Shown: piece after piece, positions 6,733 through 7,867 of the stretch
Position numbering within the stretch: the first letter of the stretch is position 1
How the letters are laid out: each line of letters begins with the position of its first letter
Source of the DNA: Ruminococcaceae bacterium UBA2806
GTDB lineage: Bacteria; Bacillota; Clostridia; Oscillospirales; Acutalibacteraceae
Assembly (NCBI GenBank): GCA_002351795.1
Contig: DEHG01000151.1
Location: 7,617-15,483 of the forward strand
Reading direction: 5' to 3'
DNA length: 7,867 bases
Translations under genes and position numbers: made by a program
The notes under the pieces: generated by a model
What the model saw: the letters and a program-made list of their open reading frames with translations, nothing else
What the model was told of the DNA's origin: nothing
Databases searched by the model: none

Positions 6733-6742
6733 CCTTCACCTC
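6733..6742 (-). promoter_or_regulatory. Ribosome binding site of the alarmone synthetase gene
   Basis: Minus-strand GAGGTGAAGG ends three bases before the ATG at 6729; its GAGGTG part is at good spacing and supports this start. Confidence 0.65.
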
Positions 6743-6782
6743 ATTATTTAAGATAACTGATCGAATTGCAAAACTAATTCTT

Positions 6783-6810
6783 ATTATATCATAATAAAAA
6801 TGATTGTAAA
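6783..6810 (-). promoter_or_regulatory. Promoter of the alarmone synthetase gene
   Basis: On the minus strand TTTACA (-35, 6810-6805) and a perfect TATAAT (-10, 6788-6783) are 16 bases apart. The start would be near 6776, leaving a leader of about 47 bases. It diverges from the proB promoter, with about 62 bases between the two -35 boxes. Confidence 0.6.
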
Positions 6811-6848
6811 ATAGCATTTGTTTTATTTTAAATATTTGTTTACAAAAT

Positions 6849-6860
6849 AACGTCAACGTT
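6849..6860. promoter_or_regulatory. Short palindrome between divergent promoters, possible operator
   Basis: AACGTCAACGTT is a 5-2-5 palindrome located 12 bases upstream of the proB -35 box. An 8-base direct repeat, ATTTGTTT, also occurs at 6816-6823 and 6834-6841. The location suits a regulator site, but sequences this short occur by chance in a window of this size. Confidence 0.25.
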
Positions 6861-6872
6861 TATCGGCAGTCA

Positions 6873-6901
6873 TTGACTTAAAGAAGAAAATAGTGTATTA
6901 T
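6873..6901 (+). promoter_or_regulatory. Promoter of proB
   Basis: TTGACT (-35, 6873-6878) and TATTAT (-10, 6896-6901) are separated by exactly 17 bases, a strong housekeeping-sigma match. Transcription should begin near 6908, giving a leader of nearly 100 bases before the proB ATG. Confidence 0.75.
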
Positions 6902-6907
6902 ATGAAA

Positions 6908-7005
6908 GTAACCTGGTCATGCAATGCGCTGATACGGGAAATGTTTTATCACAGTTACGAATACAAAAGAAACGGTGCAGTCACTGCACCCGGGGGAAGG
7001 ATTTT
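6908..7005 (+). promoter_or_regulatory. proB 5' leader with hairpin abutting the ribosome binding site
   Basis: A perfect 7-bp hairpin, GGTGCAG (6974-6980), loop TCA, CTGCACC (6984-6990), ends one base before the purine-rich ribosome binding site GGGGGAAGG (6992-7000). Further upstream, weaker pairings GTAAC/GTTAC (6908-6912 with 6954-6958) and TGATA/TATCA (6930-6934 with 6947-6951) could nest. There is no run of T after the hairpin, so it is not an intrinsic terminator. No T-box signature and no known riboswitch was recognised. It may affect translation or mRNA stability. Confidence 0.4.
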
Positions 7006-7809
7006 ATGAAAACATTTCAGTCAAGAAGAGTAGTGGTGAAGGTCGGAACATCGACTCTAACATATGAAAACGGCAATGTGAATCTGAGAAATCTTGAGAA
7101 ACTCTGTAAGGTTCTCAGCGATCTGCATAACAGCGGAAAACAGATAATACTTGTAAGCTCGGGCGCAATCGGTGTGGGCGTCGGAAAACTCAGCCTTAAA
7201 AAACGTCCGACAGAAACAAGGGAAAAACAGGCACTTGCCGCTGTAGGACAATGTGAGCTTATGTTCCTTTATGATAAGTTTTTTGGCGAATACAATAATT
7301 ATGTAGCCCAGATACTGCTTACAAAGGATGTTGTCCTGCATGAGTATAAAAAGCAGAATGTTGTGAATACCTTCCAGACTTTGCTTGAAATGGGTATCAT
7401 ACCTATAGTAAACGAAAATGATACTGTGGCAACAGATGAGCTTATCGGGGCAAATTTCGGTGATAATGATAATCTGTCCGCCATAGTTGCAGATCTTGTA
7501 GGCGCAGATCTGCTGATAATCCTGACGGATATTGACGGACTTTATGAAACTGATCCGAGAAAGGATCCGGATGCAAAAAAAATCGAAGTTGTCAATTATA
7601 TTGATAGTCACATCCATGAAATTGCCGGAGGATCCGGAAGCAATCGTGGAACGGGCGGTATGGCTACGAAAATAACCGCTGCTGCCGCTGCCACAAGCGC
7701 AGGAATCAATACCTGTGTAATGAGCGGCGCTGATCCCTCAAAGATATATAAGCTCCTGGAGGGAGAGAGGATAGGCACTCTATTTACAGCCGAGGAAGGT
7801 AAGATCTGA
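7006..7809 (+). CDS. proB: Glutamate 5-kinase, short form without PUA domain
   Basis: First enzyme of proline biosynthesis: ATP-dependent phosphorylation of L-glutamate to gamma-glutamyl phosphate, in the cytoplasm, normally passed on to ProA. The product has 267 residues and consists of the amino-acid-kinase domain alone. Visible motifs: VVVKVGTSTLT at the start (phosphate-binding Lys), LVSSGAIGVGVGKL, KQALAAVGQ, VNENDTVATDEL, NFGDNDNLSAIVADLVGADLLIILTDIDGLY, DPRKDP and the nucleotide-binding RGTGGMATKI. The C-terminal PUA domain of the E. coli enzyme (367 residues) is missing, but the gene ends cleanly with TGA and is followed by the next gene, so this is a natural short form, known in other bacteria, and not a truncation. 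The ATG at 7006 is chosen because it matches the family N terminus and has a ribosome binding site; the in-frame ATG at 6919 lies in the leader and has none. Confidence 0.96.
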   Translation: MKTFQSRRVVVKVGTSTLTYENGNVNLRNLEKLCKVLSDLHNSGKQIILVSSGAIGVGVGKLSLKKRPTETREKQALAAVGQCELMFLYDKFFGEYNNYVAQILLTKDVVLHEYKKQNVVNTFQTLLEMGIIPIVNENDTVATDELIGANFGDNDNLSAIVADLVGADLLIILTDIDGLYETDPRKDPDAKKIEVVNYIDSHIHEIAGGSGSNRGTGGMATKITAAAAATSAGINTCVMSGADPSKIYKLLEGERIGTLFTAEEGKI

Positions 7810-7843
7810 TAAGTCAGTTCACTAATAATCAATAACTATTTAC

Positions 7844-7848
7844 GGAGG
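7844..7848 (+). promoter_or_regulatory. Ribosome binding site of the gene after proB
   Basis: GGAGG lies eight bases before the ATG at 7857, an ideal spacing that supports a true gene start at the window edge. Confidence 0.75.
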
Positions 7849-7856
7849 TAACAGAC

Positions 7857-7867
7857 ATGACAGAAAT
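7857..7867 (+). CDS. proA: Start of the next gene, probably proA (gamma-glutamyl phosphate reductase); truncated by window end
   Basis: Only ATG ACA GAA and two further bases are inside the window (Met-Thr-Glu). The start is credible because GGAGG precedes it at eight bases. The identity is inferred from position alone: it follows proB by 47 bases on the same strand with no terminator between them, and proB-proA is the usual order. ProA would reduce gamma-glutamyl phosphate to glutamate semialdehyde. The three codons cannot prove this. Confidence 0.55.

Noticed and set aside
6919..7005. Upstream in-frame ATG for proB adding 29 residues
   Set aside because: No ribosome binding site, too close to the predicted transcript start, and the added residues do not match the family N terminus.
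6908..7005. T-box or known riboswitch in the proB leader
   Set aside because: No T-box consensus, no terminator/antiterminator pair and no recognised aptamer core.
1..7867. CRISPR array, insertion sequence, tRNA, rRNA or phage genes
   Set aside because: No regularly spaced repeats, transposase motifs, terminal inverted repeats or structural RNA signatures were seen on either strand.

Overview
The window looks like chromosomal DNA of a low-to-middle GC Gram-positive bacterium (Bacillota). The polymerase at the left edge is PolC, the replicative DNA polymerase III alpha subunit typical of that phylum, and strong AGGAGG-type ribosome binding sites precede most genes. The overall style suggests Clostridia, perhaps the Ruminococcus/Oscillospiraceae group. 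That finer placement is inference from resemblance of the proteins and was not tested.

Layout. (1) Bases 1-4656, plus strand: the 3' part of polC, then lon and the ribosome-assembly GTPase gene ysxC/engB, closely spaced and probably one transcription unit. It ends at a strong hairpin terminator (4671-4698). (2) Bases 4704-6729, minus strand: read in the direction of transcription, a small alarmone synthetase gene (RelA/SpoT synthetase domain only), a 5'-truncated and frameshifted sensor histidine kinase, an ArsR-family metal-sensor-type repressor with its own promoter and a candidate operator, and an overlooked 35-codon gene for a tiny membrane protein. This block ends at the same hairpin, which has T-rich tails on both sides and so can serve both converging units. 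(3) Bases 6730-7867, plus strand: a divergent promoter region, then proB (glutamate 5-kinase, short form without a PUA domain) and the first codons of what is probably proA, the next proline-biosynthesis gene.

How the parts relate. The polC-lon-ysxC block is housekeeping: replication, ATP-dependent protein quality control and 50S subunit assembly. proB-proA starts proline synthesis from glutamate. The minus-strand block between them is the accessory part and shows remodelling. The alarmone synthetase reads straight into the remains of a histidine kinase whose first membrane segment and most of whose sensor domain are gone. The kinase has no response regulator in the window, and its surviving part is split by a one-base frame change in a run of six A. 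The simplest reading is a deletion that joined two genes.

No CRISPR array, mobile element, rRNA or tRNA was seen. I found no clearly new multi-gene system. The items most worth a second look are the synthetase/kinase junction and the ArsR plus 35-residue membrane protein pair.
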